The notes: a model not told the origin generated them from the sequence alone. A stretch of 64,000 bases of DNA from Rugosimonospora africana (GCF_016862975.1 NZ_BONZ01000008.1:36898-100897), one strand, 5' to 3'; positions 41,054 through 50,644 are shown, counted from the stretch's first letter. Numbers and translations: made by a program.

Positions 41054-42922
41054 ATGTCGAACATCGTCAATCTGGACCGGGTCAGCAAGGGGTACGGCGC
41101 CGCAGGGCAACTGCTGGCCGACGTCTCGCTGGGCCTGGACGACGCCGACCGGATCGGCGTGGTCGGCCTCAACGGGGCTGGCAAGTCCACCCTGCTGCGC
41201 CTGCTCACCCGAGTCGAGGAGCCGGACGACGGCCGGGTCACCCACCGGCGCGACCTGCGGGTGCTGTCGCTGCCCCAGACCCTGGCCCTACCGCCCGGCG
41301 CGACGGTCCGCGACGTGGTCATCGGCGACGTCTGGCTGCCCTCGGACTTCACGGCCGAGCACGAATGGGCCGGGGACGCCGGGATACGCACCGTGCTGGC
41401 CGGACTCGGCATGCCCGGACTGGGGCTGGACACTCCGGTCGGCCCGATGTCCGGTGGCGAGCGCCGCCGGGTGGCGATCGCCGCGTTGCTGGTCCGGGAG
41501 GCGGACCTGCTGGTACTCGACGAGCCGACGAACCACCTCGACATCGCGGGCGTGTCCTGGCTGGCCGGGCACCTGCGCACACGTAAGGGCGCACTGGTCG
41601 TGGTGACCCACGACCGCTGGTTCCTGGATGAGGTGACCAATCGCACGTGGGAGGTCGCCGACCTCACGGTACGGGCATACGACGGCGGGTACGCGGCGTG
41701 GACCCTGGCACGTGCCGAGCGGCTACGGGTCGCGGCGGAGACGGAGGCGCGCCGCCAGAACCTACTGCGCAAGGAGATCGCCTGGCTGCGGCGTGGCCCA
41801 CCGGCCCGGACCAGCAAGCCGAAGTTCCGGATCGACGCGGCCAACGCCCTGATCGCCGACGTGCCCCCGCCCCGGGACACCGTCTCGCTGCACCGGCTCG
41901 CTACCAGCCGGCTCGGCAAGCAGGTCTACGAGCTGGACTCGGTATCCCTGTCGGCGGGCACGAAGCCGATCCTCCGGGAAGTCGACTGGCAGGTCGGCCC
42001 CGGCGACCGGATCGCCCTCCTGGGCGCGAACGGCGCTGGCAAGACGACGTTGCTGCGGCTGCTGACCGGCCAGCTCACGCCGTCCGAGGGCCGGCTCGTC
42101 ACCGGCTCCACCGTCCGGCCGGCGTTCCTGTCGCAGGAACTGGCCGAGCTGCCCGGCCACCTGCGCCTGCTCGAAGCTGTCGAGGAGGTGGCCCGGCGGG
42201 TGGTGCTCGGGGACCGGGAGATCTCCGCCGCCCAGCTGGCCGAGATGTTCGGGTTCACGGACCGGCGGATCTGGACTCCGGTGTCGGACCTGTCCGGTGG
42301 CGAACGGCGCCGGCTCCAGATGCTGCGACTGCTCGCGTCCGAGCCGAACGTGCTGCTGTTCGACGAGCCGACGAACGACCTGGACACCGATACGCTGGCC
42401 TCGCTGGAGGACCTGCTCGACTCCTGGCCGGGCACGCTGATCGTGGCCAGCCACGACCGGTACCTGGTGGAACGGGTGACCGACTCGGTGTACGCCCTGT
42501 TCGGAGACGCCCGGTTGACCCACCTGCCCGGCGGCGTCGACGAGTACCTGTCCCGGATCGGCACGCCGGAGGCGGCGGGCGCGGGCGGCATCGCGCCGAC
42601 AGGCCCGGCGGCCCGTACCGGTACAGCGGCCCGCACCGATACGGCGGGTGCGGCCACCGGGCCGGCGCCGACTCCCGGAGCGACCGCCCCCGGACTGTCC
42701 GCCGCGGAACTGCGCGCCGGCCGCAAGGAGTTGGCCCGGCTGGAGCGGCTCGTCAGCCGGTTGGAGGACCGGGAAGCGGGGCTGCACGAGCAGCTCGCCG
42801 AGCACGCGACCGACTACGAAAAGGTCACCGACCTGGACGCACAGCTCCGCGCGGCACGCGAGGAACGCGCCCGCACCGAGGAGGAGTGGCTGGCTCTCGC
42901 CGAGCGGATGGGCGAGGGTTGA
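41054..42922 (+). CDS. ABC-F family ATPase
   Basis: The 622-aa protein joins two ABC ATPase domains without membrane segments. Domain 1 has Walker A GLNGAGKST (38-46), signature SGGERRR near 132 and Walker B LLVLDEPTNHLD near 152. Domain 2 has Walker A GANGAGKTT near 322, SGGERRR near 413 and DEPTNDLD. The interdomain linker (about 215-265) has LLRKEIAWLRRGPPARTSK. A Thr/Ala/Gly/Pro run (about 500-545) precedes a C-terminal coiled coil. ABC-F proteins act on the ribosome E site and in some cases protect it from antibiotics. Which function applies here is open. Confidence 0.93.
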   Translation: MSNIVNLDRVSKGYGAAGQLLADVSLGLDDADRIGVVGLNGAGKSTLLRLLTRVEEPDDGRVTHRRDLRVLSLPQTLALPPGATVRDVVIGDVWLPSDFTAEHEWAGDAGIRTVLAGLGMPGLGLDTPVGPMSGGERRRVAIAALLVREADLLVLDEPTNHLDIAGVSWLAGHLRTRKGALVVVTHDRWFLDEVTNRTWEVADLTVRAYDGGYAAWTLARAERLRVAAETEARRQNLLRKEIAWLRRGPPARTSKPKFRIDAANALIADVPPPRDTVSLHRLATSRLGKQVYELDSVSLSAGTKPILREVDWQVGPGDRIALLGANGAGKTTLLRLLTGQLTPSEGRLVTGSTVRPAFLSQELAELPGHLRLLEAVEEVARRVVLGDREISAAQLAEMFGFTDRRIWTPVSDLSGGERRRLQMLRLLASEPNVLLFDEPTNDLDTDTLASLEDLLDSWPGTLIVASHDRYLVERVTDSVYALFGDARLTHLPGGVDEYLSRIGTPEAAGAGGIAPTGPAARTGTAARTDTAGAATGPAPTPGATAPGLSAAELRAGRKELARLERLVSRLEDREAGLHEQLAEHATDYEKVTDLDAQLRAAREERARTEEEWLALAERMGEG

Positions 42923-43016
42923 AGCCCGGTCGCGGGGTAGCAAAGCCGGTGAGCGAGAATTCGAGTGAGCCACCGGCGATCATGCGAACATCGACGATCA
43001 CGCGAAGAGGAATTCC

Positions 43017-43478
43017 ATGGCCCATATTCCCATCAATCACCCGCTCCGTCCGCTGTACCGGGTGCTGACCGCGTTAGCTGGGCTCTACATTCTGATCTTC
43101 GGGATCATCGGCGCCACCAAGTCGAGCGGGCAGTCGCTGTTCGACCAGAACCACCTGCACTGGGTGCTCGGCCTGCGGACCAACCTGGCGTTCGCCATCC
43201 TGTCCATCGTCGCCGGCATTGTGATCATGGTTGCCGTCTTCATCGGGCGCAACATCGACCACTACCTCGACATCGCCGCCGGCCTAGTCTTCATGATCGT
43301 CGGCATGCTGATGCTCATCCTGCTGCAGACCGACGCGAACTTCCTCGGCTTCTCGGTGGTCAACTGCATCGTGTCGTTCATCATCGGCATCGTCGTCTTC
43401 GCCGCCGGCCTGTACGGCAAGACGGGCTCGGCCAAGGACGTCGCCGACGAAGAGGCGTTCCGCCACCACCACCGCTGA
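43017..43478 (+). CDS. DUF4383 family membrane protein
   Basis: A 153-aa protein with four membrane helices (about 17-35, 54-78, 84-103 and 111-130). It has LYRVLTALAGLYILIFGIIG and WVLGLRTNLAFAILSIVAG, then GFSVVNCIVSFIIGIVVF, and a His-rich cytoplasmic end (EEAFRHHHR). DUF4383 proteins are common in actinomycetes and of unknown role. The ATG at 43017 is preceded by AGAGGAA. Confidence 0.88.
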   Translation: MAHIPINHPLRPLYRVLTALAGLYILIFGIIGATKSSGQSLFDQNHLHWVLGLRTNLAFAILSIVAGIVIMVAVFIGRNIDHYLDIAAGLVFMIVGMLMLILLQTDANFLGFSVVNCIVSFIIGIVVFAAGLYGKTGSAKDVADEEAFRHHHR

Positions 43479-43489
43479 GCACGGCGGAC

Positions 43490-43504
43490 GCGACCCGCGG
43501 TCGC
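43490..43504. terminator. short hairpin between DUF4383 and tetR genes
   Basis: GCGACC and GGTCGC pair around CGC in the 42-bp gap between convergent stops. Only 6 bp of stem and no U-tract, so it is weak. Confidence 0.35.
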
Positions 43505-43520
43505 TGGGCCCGGAAGGGCG

Positions 43521-44159
43521 TCAGCGGCCGCGGCGGGTCATCAGAGTGGGCTTGGCCTCAAGGTGGGACAGGCCGTTCCAGGCGATGTTCACCAGATGCG
43601 CGGCCACCGTCTCCTTGCGCGGCTTGCGCACTTCCAGCCACCACCGGCCGACCAGCGCCACCATGCCCACCAGGGCCTGCGAGTACAGCTCCGCCAGGCG
43701 TGGGTCGTAGTCGCGGCGCTTGAACTCCGCACCCAGGACGTGCTCGGCCTGGTGTGCGACGTCGTTGAGGACGCTGGAGAAGTTTCCGGTCGCTGACATC
43801 ACCGGCGACTCCCGGACCAGCACCCGGAACCCGTCGGTTTCGCTCTCGATGTAGTCGAGCAACGCGAGCGCGGCCTGTTCCAGCAGCTCACGCGGGTGTC
43901 CCGCGGTCAGCGCCGTGGTGATCCGGTCGAGGAGCGCGCGGACCTCCCGGTCGACCACGACCGCGTACAGGCCCTCTTTGCCGCCGAAGTGCTCGTAGAC
44001 CACCGGCTTGGACACCTTGGCCCGGGCGGCGACCTCCTCGATCGAGGTCGCGTCGAACCCACGCTCGGCGAACAGTTGCCGGCCGATGGCGATGAGTTGT
44101 TCGCGGCGTTGCGCCGCCGACATCCGGACCCGGCCGGCATTGCGTGGGCTGTCGCTCAC
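43521..44159 (-). CDS. TetR-family regulator, partner of the acyl desaturase
   Basis: The 212-aa repressor has the TetR helix-turn-helix at about 17-62 (REQLIAIGRQLFAERGFDATSIEEVA, split; KVSKPVVYEHFGGKEGLY). A helical ligand domain follows with FRVLVRESPVMSATGNFSSVLNDV. Its GTG start at 44159 lies 4 nt after the stop of the desaturase gene, so the two form one unit. By analogy with FadR/DesT-like systems it probably senses acyl-CoA and controls the desaturase; this is inference. Confidence 0.9.
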   Translation of the reverse strand: MSDSPRNAGRVRMSAAQRREQLIAIGRQLFAERGFDATSIEEVAARAKVSKPVVYEHFGGKEGLYAVVVDREVRALLDRITTALTAGHPRELLEQAALALLDYIESETDGFRVLVRESPVMSATGNFSSVLNDVAHQAEHVLGAEFKRRDYDPRLAELYSQALVGMVALVGRWWLEVRKPRKETVAAHLVNIAWNGLSHLEAKPTLMTRRGR

Positions 44160-44163
44160 CGGC

Positions 44164-45117
44164 TCATCGTGCCAGCTTGGCAGCGATGCGCTCGGGTTTG
44201 GGCCAACGGACGTCGCGTACCCAGCCGAACTTCTCGAAGATCCAGATCACCCGGGCGCTGGAGTCCAACTGCCCGCGCAGCACGCCGTGCCGGGCGCAGG
44301 TCGGGTCCGCGTGGTGCAGGTTGTGCCAGCTCTCGCCGAAGGACAGGATGGCCAGCGGCCAGAAGTTGGCGGCCTTGTCACCCTCCCGGGTCTCGAACGG
44401 GTGCGCTCCGAACACGTGACAGATCGAGTTGATCGACCAGGTCACGTGGTGCAGCAGCGAGACCCGCACCAGGCCGGCCCAGAAGAACGCGCTCAGCGCA
44501 CCCTCCCACGACCACGTGATCAAGCCGCCAGCGATGGCCGGCGCGATCAGCGAGAGCGCGACGACGAGCGGGAAGAGCTTGTCGACCTTCCGCAGATCCT
44601 TGTCGGCGATCAGGTCGGGCGCGAACCGGGCCCGGTTGGACAGCTCGCGGTGGAACAGCCAGCCCATGTGCGCGTGGCCCAACCCCTTGGTCAGCCCCCA
44701 GAACCCGGTGCCGTAAGCCCACGGCGAGTGCGGGTCGCCCTCCTGATCGGAGTACGCGTGGTGACGGCGGTGGTCGGCGACCCACTGGGTCGGGGCACCC
44801 TGGACGGCCATCGAGCCGGCGATCGCGAGCGTGACACGCAGCCACCGCTTGGCCTTGAACGACCCGTGCGTCAGGTACCGGTGGAAGCCGATCGTCACCC
44901 CGAAACCGGAGCTGAAGTACATGACGATGCCGATGATCACGTCGCTCCAGTGCAGCCAGCCGCCCCAGGCGATGGGGATGGCCACGATGAGCGCGACGAA
45001 CGGGGCCACGACGAAGGCCCAGAGTCCGATCAGGATGCCCAGTGGTTGTTTGCCCTCGGTGAGCGGCTTTGGCCCGGAGGGAGCTGTCGGCGGGTCGAGC
45101 AGGGCGGGTGTGGACAT
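44164..45117 (-). CDS. acyl-CoA (stearoyl) delta-9 desaturase
   Basis: A membrane di-iron desaturase of 317 aa that introduces a double bond into fatty acyl chains to keep the membrane fluid. The three histidine boxes are present: HRYLTH (79-84), HRRHH (116-120) and HNLHH near 256-260. Four membrane helices surround them (28-50, 58-76, 190-210 and 215-235 approximately). ATG at 45117. The gene leads a two-gene unit with tetR. A TACG-N4-CGTA site lies in the promoter region. Confidence 0.95.
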   Translation of the reverse strand: MSTPALLDPPTAPSGPKPLTEGKQPLGILIGLWAFVVAPFVALIVAIPIAWGGWLHWSDVIIGIVMYFSSGFGVTIGFHRYLTHGSFKAKRWLRVTLAIAGSMAVQGAPTQWVADHRRHHAYSDQEGDPHSPWAYGTGFWGLTKGLGHAHMGWLFHRELSNRARFAPDLIADKDLRKVDKLFPLVVALSLIAPAIAGGLITWSWEGALSAFFWAGLVRVSLLHHVTWSINSICHVFGAHPFETREGDKAANFWPLAILSFGESWHNLHHADPTCARHGVLRGQLDSSARVIWIFEKFGWVRDVRWPKPERIAAKLAR

Positions 45118-45149
45118 CTGGCACCTCGTGACTGATCGCTTGCTACGCC

Positions 45150-45161
45150 TACGTCACCGTA
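45150..45161. promoter_or_regulatory. possible TetR operator upstream of the desaturase gene
   Basis: TACG (45150-45153) and CGTA (45158-45161) form a short inverted repeat around TCAC, 33-44 bp before the ATG and next to an A+T-richer AACTTAAG. The arms are short, so the call rests mostly on position. Confidence 0.4.
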
Positions 45162-45291
45162 ACTTAAGGTCGTCGGTTCGGCGAGTGGAGCGGGGCTAAC
45201 GTTTACCGAAGTTCTCCCGCGTTATACCGCGAAAGGTGCAGGTCGAACCGGGTCGGCGGCGGCCGTACCCGGTCGGGGTACGGGCCGGCGC

Positions 45292-45322
45292 TTGCCCGGT
45301 ACGGGTGTGGAAACGGTAGGCT
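45292..45322 (+). promoter_or_regulatory. candidate promoter of tRNA-Gln
   Basis: TTGCCC (45292-45297) and TAGGCT (45317-45322) are separated by 19 nt and end 14 bp before the mature tRNA. Spacing is slightly long, but this is the only such pair in the gap. Confidence 0.5.
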
Positions 45323-45336
45323 TATCCAGCCATCGG

Positions 45337-45408
45337 TCGGCCGTGGTGTAATTGGCAACACCCCGCCCTTTGGAGGCGGTTTTCTAGGTTCGAGTCCTAG
45401 CGGCCGAG
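45337..45408 (+). tRNA. tRNA-Gln (anticodon TTG), no encoded CCA
   Basis: The acceptor TCGGCCG pairs with CGGCCGA, with discriminator G at 45408. The anticodon arm CCGCC-CTTTGGA-GGCGG gives anticodon TTG, and the T arm CTAGG-TTCGAGT-CCTAG closes. It reads CAA codons and probably CAG by wobble. CCA must be added after transcription. Confidence 0.95.
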
Positions 45409-45444
45409 CTTCACCAGCACATCCCGTCCGGTTGGGCGGCTCGC

Positions 45445-46356
45445 TCAGGATCTACCCGCCAGGGCGGATCCGATCAGCCGCACCTGGTCCGGAGCGGCCC
45501 AGGTCCAGAACCGCCCGTCGTGGCAGCCCGTCGCGACCCGTACCGCCGACGGATCCGCCATCCGCCCGCGCAGGGTGGCCACCGCCGGTGCGAACGGGTC
45601 CGCCGCGCCGATCGCGATGTGCACCGGCAGCCCGGTGAGTTCCCGTGCCCGCGCGGTCATGTCGTACGCCGCCCATTCGCGCGCCGAGTCGTAGGCGCCG
45701 GGGTTGACCCGCTTCGCGTCCGCGTAGGAGTGGAAGATGGCCGGGGAACTCGCGACGATCGCCGCGAACGTGTCCGGCCTGGTCAACCCGCAGAGCAGGG
45801 CGCCGTACCCGCCCATCGACCAGCCGGCCACCGCGGGTCGGGACACGTCCAGCCCCCTGGTCCGCAGCAGCGGCAGGAACTCGTCGAAGATCATGCCGAG
45901 CGGGTCGTCGGCGGCGTGCGGATGCCAGTACCCGTTGCCGCCGTCGACCGCGGCCAGCGCGAACGGGGCCATTCCGGAGCGCACCGCACCGGCGATGAAG
46001 TCCGGGTAGCCGGCGCACCCGATCGCACCCCGGGCGTCGGACCCGTACCCATGCAGCGCCAGGCAGACCGGCAGCGCCGCACCGGCCGCGTATCCCGGCG
46101 GGTACGCGATGGCGAAGCCGACCTCCCGGCGGCGCCGCACCGAACGCATCGTGCCGGTCACGATCGGGCCCGGTGTGCCGCGCAGCGCCGCGGCCGGTGC
46201 GGCGGCGTCGCAGCGCCCCAGCGTGTTGTTCAGCACCGACTTGCCGGGCAGCACCTCGGCATCGACGAGCGCCACCCCGGCGCCCGCGGCCGCCACCACC
46301 AGCCCGGATCCGACGCCGAGTGCGAGCAGCGCTCTGCGCCGGGAAATCCGAATCAT
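45445..46356 (-). CDS. secreted alpha/beta-hydrolase (esterase D / mycolyltransferase-like)
   Basis: The 303-aa protein (from ATG 46356) has a twin-arginine-like signal MIRISRRRALLALGVGSG followed by a hydrophobic helix to about 33. The hydrolase core shows LALHGYGSD (oxyanion region), the nucleophile elbow GWSMGG with Ser near 180, TFAAIVASSPAIF, and a late GCHDGRFW that supplies the catalytic His. It belongs to the esterase-D/antigen-85-like superfamily. The substrate is unknown. GTG at 46365 is an alternative start. It is divergent from glmU. Confidence 0.88.
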   Translation of the reverse strand: MIRISRRRALLALGVGSGLVVAAAGAGVALVDAEVLPGKSVLNNTLGRCDAAAPAAALRGTPGPIVTGTMRSVRRRREVGFAIAYPPGYAAGAALPVCLALHGYGSDARGAIGCAGYPDFIAGAVRSGMAPFALAAVDGGNGYWHPHAADDPLGMIFDEFLPLLRTRGLDVSRPAVAGWSMGGYGALLCGLTRPDTFAAIVASSPAIFHSYADAKRVNPGAYDSAREWAAYDMTARARELTGLPVHIAIGAADPFAPAVATLRGRMADPSAVRVATGCHDGRFWTWAAPDQVRLIGSALAGRS

Positions 46357-46450
46357 GCCCGTCACGGTAAGTCTGCGATGCCCGGCCCGCTGCCCCGGCA
46401 GCCATGGCTAACATGACCTGCGGCGCTATTTCCGACGCCTAGGAGCATGC

Positions 46451-47902
46451 GTGAGCGAGCAACGCACCGTCATCGTCCTCGCCGCTGGTGAGGGCAAGCG
46501 GATGAAGTCGGCTCTGCCGAAGGTTCTGCACACCATGCTCGGGAGGAGTCTGGTGGGCCACGTGCTGGCCGCGGCGGAGCCGCTGTCGGCACGACGCACC
46601 CTGGTCGTGGTCGGGCACGGCGCCGAGCGGGTCAAGGCGCACCTGGGCGAGATCGCGCCGGACGCGTCCGCGGTGCTCCAGGCCGAGCAGAACGGGACCG
46701 GGCACGCCGTGCGCATCGCGCTGCCGGACGAGGCCGCCGGCACCGTGCTGGTGCTCAACGGCGACCTGCCGCTGGTCCGGTCGGAGACCCTGGTCGCCCT
46801 GGTCGAGCAGCACGAGCGGGACGGCAACGCCGCGACCCTGCTCACCGCCGAGGTGGCCGATCCGAGCGGTCTGGGCCGGATCATCACCGGTGAGAAGGGT
46901 CTGGAGCGGATCGTGGAGGAGCGCGACGCCACCCCGGCCGAGCGCGCCATCACGGAGATCAACGCGGGTGCCTACGCGTTCGACGCCGGGCTGCTGCGCG
47001 ACACGCTGGGCCGGCTGTCGACCGACAACGACCAGGGCGAGGAGTACCTCACCGACGTGCTCGGCCTGCTCGTCGGGGCCGGCCACCCGGTCGGTACCCA
47101 CCACACGGACGACCCGGATGAGGCGTTGGGCGTCAACGACCGCGCGCAACTGGCCAAGCTGCGCGCGATCCTGCGCGACCGGATCAACACGGACTGGATG
47201 CGCGCCGGGGTGTCGATCAACGATCCGACCACCACCTGGCTCGACGTCACGGTCACCCTCGACCGGGACGTGGTGATCGAACCCAACACCCAGCTGCGCG
47301 GCACGACCGCGGTCGGCGAGGCCGCCCTGGTCGGACCGGACACCACGCTGACCGACGTGGCCGTGGGGCAGGGCGCGACCGTGGTGCGTACCCACGGCTC
47401 GGGCGCCGAGATCGGCGCGGGCGCCTCGGTCGGTCCGTTCGCGTACCTGCGACCGGGCACCGTTCTGGGGGCGAAGGGCAAGATTGGCACCTTTGTCGAG
47501 ACCAAGAACGCCGACATCGGAGCCGGGACCAAGGTCCCGCACCTGAGCTACATCGGTGACGCGACCATCGGCGAGCACACCAACATCGGTGCGGCCTCGG
47601 TGACGGTCAACTACGACGGGGTCGACAAACACCGCACGGTCATCGGCGATTACGCGCGCACCGGAGCGGACAATATGTTCGTGGCACCGGTGGAGGTCGG
47701 CGACGGCGCGTATACCGGCGCCGGCACGGTGGTCCGGCGCGACGTACCGCCGGGCAGCCTCGCGGTCTCGAACGGGCCGCAACGGATCTTTGAGGGCTGG
47801 ACGGAGAGTCACCGGGCCGGTACGCCGGCGGCAGAGGCGGCGCGACGAGCCAGGATGATCGCGGACACCCCGGAAGCGGCGGCCGACACCGCTACCGAAT
47901 AG
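46451..47902 (+). CDS. glmU: bifunctional UDP-N-acetylglucosamine pyrophosphorylase / glucosamine-1-phosphate N-acetyltransferase
   Basis: GlmU acetylates glucosamine-1-phosphate and then uridylylates it, giving UDP-GlcNAc for peptidoglycan. The 483-aa protein has the N-terminal nucleotidyltransferase signature [18 protein letters not shown] (11-28) and [10 protein letters not shown] linker leads to the left-handed beta-helix with [19 protein letters not shown] and the acetyl-CoA site [21 protein letters not shown] at 46451 follows GGAG. glmU-prs-rplY-pth is the core order of Rv1018c-Rv1017c-Rv1015c-Rv1014c. Confidence 0.97.
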   Translation: MSEQRTVIVLAAGEGKRMKSALPKVLHTMLGRSLVGHVLAAAEPLSARRTLVVVGHGAERVKAHLGEIAPDASAVLQAEQNGTGHAVRIALPDEAAGTVLVLNGDLPLVRSETLVALVEQHERDGNAATLLTAEVADPSGLGRIITGEKGLERIVEERDATPAERAITEINAGAYAFDAGLLRDTLGRLSTDNDQGEEYLTDVLGLLVGAGHPVGTHHTDDPDEALGVNDRAQLAKLRAILRDRINTDWMRAGVSINDPTTTWLDVTVTLDRDVVIEPNTQLRGTTAVGEAALVGPDTTLTDVAVGQGATVVRTHGSGAEIGAGASVGPFAYLRPGTVLGAKGKIGTFVETKNADIGAGTKVPHLSYIGDATIGEHTNIGAASVTVNYDGVDKHRTVIGDYARTGADNMFVAPVEVGDGAYTGAGTVVRRDVPPGSLAVSNGPQRIFEGWTESHRAGTPAAEAARRARMIADTPEAAADTATE

Positions 47903-48001
47903 GCTGGTCAGTGGGTGCCCTCGGGGCCGGCAACGGCCACGGGTGACACCGCCGGGACCGGCGGGCGCCAGACCACCGACCGACCCACAGGGAGCGAGCC
48001 G

Positions 48002-48982
48002 ATGGGCAGTATCACCGCGGAGAACCGTAAGTCTCTGATGCTCTTCTCCGGCCGGGCATTTCCCGAGCTGGCCGACGAGATCGGTGAGGTGCTCGGGGTA
48101 CCGCCGACGCCCACCGACGCGTATGACTTCGCGAACGGTGAGATCTTCGTCCGTTACCGGGAGTCGGTGCGCGGTAGCGACGCGTTTGTCGTGCAGTCGA
48201 TGACCCAGCCGCTGAACCAGTGGTTGGTCGAGTCGCTGATCATGGTGGACGCGCTCAAGCGGGGATCGGCCAAGCGGATCACGGTCGTCCTGCCGTTCTA
48301 CCCGTACGCGCGGCAGGACAAGAAGCACCGGGGTCGGGAGCCGATCTCGGCCCGGCTGATGTCCGACCTGTACAAGACCGCGGGCGCCAACCGGATCCTC
48401 ACCGTGGACCTGCACACCGCACAGATCCAGGGTTTCTTCGACGGGCCGGTGGATCACCTGTTCGCCATGGACATCCTGGCCGGCTACGTCGAGGACCGGT
48501 TCGCCGGCCGGCCGATCACGGTCGTCGCGCCCGACTCGGGCCGGGTACGCGTCGCGGAGCGGTGGACCGACCGGCTGGGCGGCTGCCCGCTGGCATTCAT
48601 CCACAAGACCCGCGATCCGATGAAGCCCAACCACGTGGTCGCGAACCGGGTGGTCGGTGACGTCGAGGGCCGGGTCTGCCTGATCGTCGACGACATGATC
48701 GACACCGGTGGAACGATCTCCAAGGCGGCCGACATCCTGTTCGACACGGGTGCCGCCGACGTGGTGGTCGCCGCGACCCACGCGGTGCTGTCCGATCCGG
48801 CGACGGAGAAGTTGAAGAACAGCCGGATCAGCGAGGTCGTGGTCACCAACACGCTCCCGCTGCCGCCGGAGAAGCGGCTGGACAAGATCACCGTACTGTC
48901 GATCGCCCCGCTCATCGCCCGGGCCATCCGCGAGGTCTTCGACGACGGCTCGGTGACCACCCTGTTCGGCGGCCTGTCCTGA
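48002..48982 (+). CDS. prs: ribose-phosphate pyrophosphokinase (canonical)
   Basis: Makes PRPP for nucleotide, His, Trp and cell-wall arabinose synthesis. The 326-aa enzyme has YPYARQDKKHRGREPIS (flexible ATP loop), the DLHTAQIQGFFD metal site, APDSGRVRVAE and the canonical PRPP loop VDDMIDTGGT near 223-232. ATG at 48002 follows GGAG. It lies 99 bp after glmU. A second, divergent copy is at 31.4-32.4 kb. A strong hairpin lies 26 bp downstream. Confidence 0.96.
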   Translation: MGSITAENRKSLMLFSGRAFPELADEIGEVLGVPPTPTDAYDFANGEIFVRYRESVRGSDAFVVQSMTQPLNQWLVESLIMVDALKRGSAKRITVVLPFYPYARQDKKHRGREPISARLMSDLYKTAGANRILTVDLHTAQIQGFFDGPVDHLFAMDILAGYVEDRFAGRPITVVAPDSGRVRVAERWTDRLGGCPLAFIHKTRDPMKPNHVVANRVVGDVEGRVCLIVDDMIDTGGTISKAADILFDTGAADVVVAATHAVLSDPATEKLKNSRISEVVVTNTLPLPPEKRLDKITVLSIAPLIARAIREVFDDGSVTTLFGGLS

Positions 48983-49007
48983 CCGGACTCCGCGACCTTC
49001 CTTCCCG

Positions 49008-49032
49008 GGCGCCCGCCGCCTGAGCGGGCGCC
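49008..49032 (+). terminator. hairpin terminator after prs
   Basis: GGCGCCCGC and GCGGGCGCC pair perfectly over 9 bp around 7 nt, beginning 26 bp past the prs stop. No U-tract. It separates prs from rplY. The rest of the 310-bp gap to 49292 shows only a -10-like TAAGCT near 49127. Confidence 0.6.
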
Positions 49033-49292
49033 GGCCAGGGCGCGAGCCAGGCAGGTGTCGGCGTGCCGTCAATATCCCGCGGCGCGTCTTTCGGGGGTCG
49101 GCAACGGGCAGTGAGGGGCACTCGGGTAAGCTGGCACGGTTGCCACGGCGAGGGTGCCCCGCGGGCCGCTGGTGCGGCCGGTTGAGGCGCCGTGATCGAC
49201 GCGGTGCTCAGGGCCCACGCCCCGTGCCCGCATCCTCGCCCGAGCGCCGCAGCCGACTCTAGTACCAGAGCTTAGACGGAAGGTGTACTCCC

Positions 49293-49934
49293 GTGTCCGA
49301 GGTCCGTATCAGCGCCGAGCCCCGCACCGAGTTCGGCAAGGGTGGTGCCCGGCGTACCCGTCGGGCCGGTAAGGTGCCCGCCGTGCTGTACGGCCACGGC
49401 GAGAAGCCCAAGCACATCGCGCTGCCCGCGCGCGACCTGGCCGCGGCGATCCGCCACGGCGGGATGACCCAGGTCTTCGACATCGCGTTCGCCGACGGCA
49501 GCAGCACTCTGGCGCTCCCGAAGGCGATCCAGCGCGACCCGGTGAAGGACACCTTCGAGCATGTCGATCTGTTGATCGTCCGCCGGGGCGAGCGGGTCAC
49601 CGTCGACGTGCCGGTCGTTCTCGTCGGCGAGGCCGCCCGGGACACCCTGGTCATGCACGAGCACGAGACGCTCTCGGTGATCGCCGACGCCACCCGGCTG
49701 CCGGATCACCTGGACGCCAGCATCGAGGGCCTGGGGGCCGGTTCGCACGTCACCGCGGGCGACGTCAAGCTGCCCGACGGCGTGGAGCTCGCCGCCGAGC
49801 CGGAGATGGTCTTGGTCGTGGTGACCGCCGCGCCGACCGCTGAGCAGCTGGCTGCCGAGGGCGGCGAGGCGCCGAGCGTAGAGGCCGAGCAGGTCGCCGA
49901 GACCGAGGGGCAGGCTTCGGCCGAGGCAGCCTGA
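49293..49934 (+). CDS. rplY: 50S ribosomal protein L25/general stress protein Ctc
   Basis: L25 binds 5S rRNA. The 213-aa long (CTC) form has the N-terminal L25 domain (EVRISAEPRTEFGKGGARRTRRAGKVPAVLYG, split at FGKGGARR), the linker FEHVDLLIVRRGERV, and the C-terminal CTC beta-domain. An acidic Ala/Glu tail runs from about 175. GTG at 49293. The long form is typical of actinobacteria and is induced by stress in Bacillus; regulation here is unknown. Confidence 0.95.
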   Translation: MSEVRISAEPRTEFGKGGARRTRRAGKVPAVLYGHGEKPKHIALPARDLAAAIRHGGMTQVFDIAFADGSSTLALPKAIQRDPVKDTFEHVDLLIVRRGERVTVDVPVVLVGEAARDTLVMHEHETLSVIADATRLPDHLDASIEGLGAGSHVTAGDVKLPDGVELAAEPEMVLVVVTAAPTAEQLAAEGGEAPSVEAEQVAETEGQASAEAA

Positions 49935-49960
49935 GCCGCGGAGTCCACTGCGTCGGCCAG

Positions 49961-49994
49961 CGCGCCGGTTGACCGTCAGAGGTCGGCCGGCGCG
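49961..49994. terminator. hairpin between rplY and pth
   Basis: CGCGCCGG pairs with CCGGCGCG, and inside it GACC pairs with GGTC around a 6-nt loop, 27 bp after the rplY stop. It may end rplY transcripts or shape the pth leader. Confidence 0.5.
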
Positions 49995-50056
49995 TGATGC
50001 CGAGCGGGTGGCTCCCGAGCTGGTGGCGCCCGGGCCGGCGGCGGAGAAGGGGAGTC

Positions 50057-50644
50057 GTGTCCGAGCCGTGGCTGGTGGTCGGGCTGGGTAATCCCGGATC
50101 CGAGTACGCGAAGAACCGGCACAACGTCGGCTTCATGATCGTTGATCTGATCGCCGAGCGGACCGGTGCCCGGTTCGGCCGGCACCGCAAGGCCGCCGCC
50201 GAGGTGGCCGAGACGCGGCTCGGCGTCGGGGATTCGGCGCCGCGGCTGGTACTGGCGAAGCCGATGACGTACATGAACCTCTCCGGCGGGCCGGCCGCCG
50301 CTCTGAGCCAGTTCTACAAGGTGCCGGTCGAGCGGATCATCGCGGCGCACGACGAGTTGGACATCCCGTTCGGCGCGCTGCGCCTGAAGCGTGGCGGCGG
50401 CGAGGGTGGCCACAACGGGCTGCGTTCCATGGCCAAGTCGTTGGGCAACAAGGACTTCTACCGGGTGCGGTTCGGCATCGGCCGGCCGCCGGGGCGGCAG
50501 GATCCGGCCGACTTCGTGTTGCGGGACTTCTCCCCGGTGGAGCGCAAGGAGATCGACTTCCTGGTCGATCGGGCCGCGGACGCCGTCGAGGCGGTCATCC
50601 GGACCGGCCTGGAGTCGGCGCAGAACACTTATCATGCGGGCTGA
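50057..50644 (+). CDS. pth: peptidyl-tRNA hydrolase
   Basis: Pth frees tRNA from peptides dropped by stalled ribosomes. The 195-aa enzyme has [21 protein letters not shown] with the catalytic His in NRHNVGF (near 21), [10 protein letters not shown], the conserved [10 protein letters not shown], and [15 protein letters not shown] at 50057 follows GGGGAG and gives the standard N-terminus. Length is typical. It follows rplY as in Rv1015c-Rv1014c. The 214-bp gap after it holds no gene. Confidence 0.96.
   Translation: MSEPWLVVGLGNPGSEYAKNRHNVGFMIVDLIAERTGARFGRHRKAAAEVAETRLGVGDSAPRLVLAKPMTYMNLSGGPAAALSQFYKVPVERIIAAHDELDIPFGALRLKRGGGEGGHNGLRSMAKSLGNKDFYRVRFGIGRPPGRQDPADFVLRDFSPVERKEIDFLVDRAADAVEAVIRTGLESAQNTYHAG

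Noticed and set aside
46439..49072. An 877-codon minus-strand frame opposite glmU and prs
   Set aside because: Both plus-strand genes are unmistakable; the reverse frame has no recognisable domain.
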